Shown here: piece by piece, positions 4,856 through 5,050 of the stretch
Position numbering within the stretch: the stretch's first letter is position 1
How the letters are laid out: every line of letters starts with the position of its first letter
Source: an uncultured Rhodospirillaceae bacterium
Lineage (GTDB): Bacteria > Pseudomonadota > Alphaproteobacteria > Rhodospirillales > UBA2165
NCBI GenBank assembly: GCA_913041095.1
Contig: CAJWIB010000218.1
Location: forward strand, 1-5,050
Direction: 5' to 3'
DNA: 5,050 nucleotides
Translations under genes and position numbers: made by a program
The notes under the pieces: generated by a model
What the model saw: the letters and a program-made list of their open reading frames with translations, nothing else
The model's database searches: none
Told to the model about the DNA's origin: nothing

Positions 4856-5050
4856 ATGCTCTTGGTTGCCTGCGGGTTGTCAAAATTAACGAAATGGGAA
4901 TATAAAGAGGCGCGGCTCACTTTGGCTGGGCATCCGACTTTGTGCCTGACGATTGGATCAGAGCCTTCCGCTTTAACGCCTAGCGGAAAACGTTTGCCGT
5001 CACGCAATAAGGCGCGCTCGGTGGGTATCGATCACTGTTCAGGTGAGGCG
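4856..5050 (+). CDS. Unrecognised frame open through the right edge (partial, doubtful)
   Basis: From ATG at 4856 the frame stays open for 65 codons to the window end. It includes EYKEARLTLAGHPTLCLTIG (15-34), then a basic, Ser/Pro-rich part with PSGKRLPSRNKARS. I do not recognise a family. There is no Shine-Dalgarno sequence. The opposite strand is also open from 5031 down to TGA at 4849-4851 (60 codons, no ATG), with KRFPLGVKAEGSDPIV-like content, so the coding strand is uncertain and neither may be real. The block is about 56% GC from 4901, well above the AT-rich DNA before it, suggesting a different origin, for example the end of a mobile element or a new conserved locus. 4772-4855 shows nothing I can assign. 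Confidence 0.25.
   Translation, partial: MLLVACGLSKLTKWEYKEARLTLAGHPTLCLTIGSEPSALTPSGKRLPSRNKARSVGIDHCSGEA
4966..4988. repeat. Inverted repeat with 7-bp perfect arms
   Basis: TTCCGCT (4966-4972) and AGCGGAA (4982-4988) are perfect complements around a 9-nt loop. No T-run follows on either strand, so it is not a standard terminator. It lies inside the GC-rich right-edge block and could be a structured RNA element, a mobile-element end or chance. Confidence 0.3.

Noticed and set aside
4849..5031. Minus-strand 60-codon open frame at the right edge as a gene
   Set aside because: It is closed upstream by TGA (5032-5034), has no ATG (only a TTG), no ribosome-binding site and no recognised family; mentioned only as a rival to the plus frame.

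Overview
The window looks like chromosomal DNA of a Gram-negative bacterium, most likely a proteobacterium. It carries a cleavable, non-lipoprotein periplasmic binding protein and typical Shine-Dalgarno and sigma70-like signals. Base composition is middling in the genes and AT-rich between them. The species cannot be named from the sequence. No rRNA, tRNA, CRISPR array or complete insertion sequence is visible.

Layout, left to right. (1) 1-1199, minus: a nearly complete branched-chain amino acid/amide-type ABC transporter solute-binding protein, cut by the left edge and absent from a simple closed-ORF list. It has a good RBS and an extended -10 promoter upstream. (2) 1200-1941: about 740 bases without an intact gene. 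This is a gene graveyard holding a decayed C-terminal piece of a short-chain dehydrogenase (1563-1739, minus), a possible start of a membrane protein lacking a normal start codon (1326-1439, minus), and a 30-codon plus-strand ORF (1798-1890). (3) 1942-2850, minus: an intact alpha/beta hydrolase. (4) 2979-3701, plus: an intact short-chain dehydrogenase/reductase, divergent from the hydrolase across a 128-bp region with promoter-like elements facing both ways. Its -10 box sits so close to the ATG that the mRNA is probably leaderless. (5) 3702-4048: AT-rich, with a terminator-like hairpin and a 42-codon ORF that has a good RBS. (6) 4049-4771, plus: a thioredoxin-fold protein resembling iodothyronine deiodinases, with cysteine at the selenocysteine position. 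(7) 4772-5050: a short AT-rich stretch, then an abrupt rise to about 56% GC from about 4900, with a 65-codon frame open through the right edge.

The hydrolase and dehydrogenase may be co-regulated and act on related small molecules (ester/lactone hydrolysis and carbonyl/alcohol redox), but no substrate can be read from the sequence. The binding protein has no permease or ATPase genes next to it in this window. The most unusual gene is the deiodinase-like protein. No complete new multi-gene system is evident.
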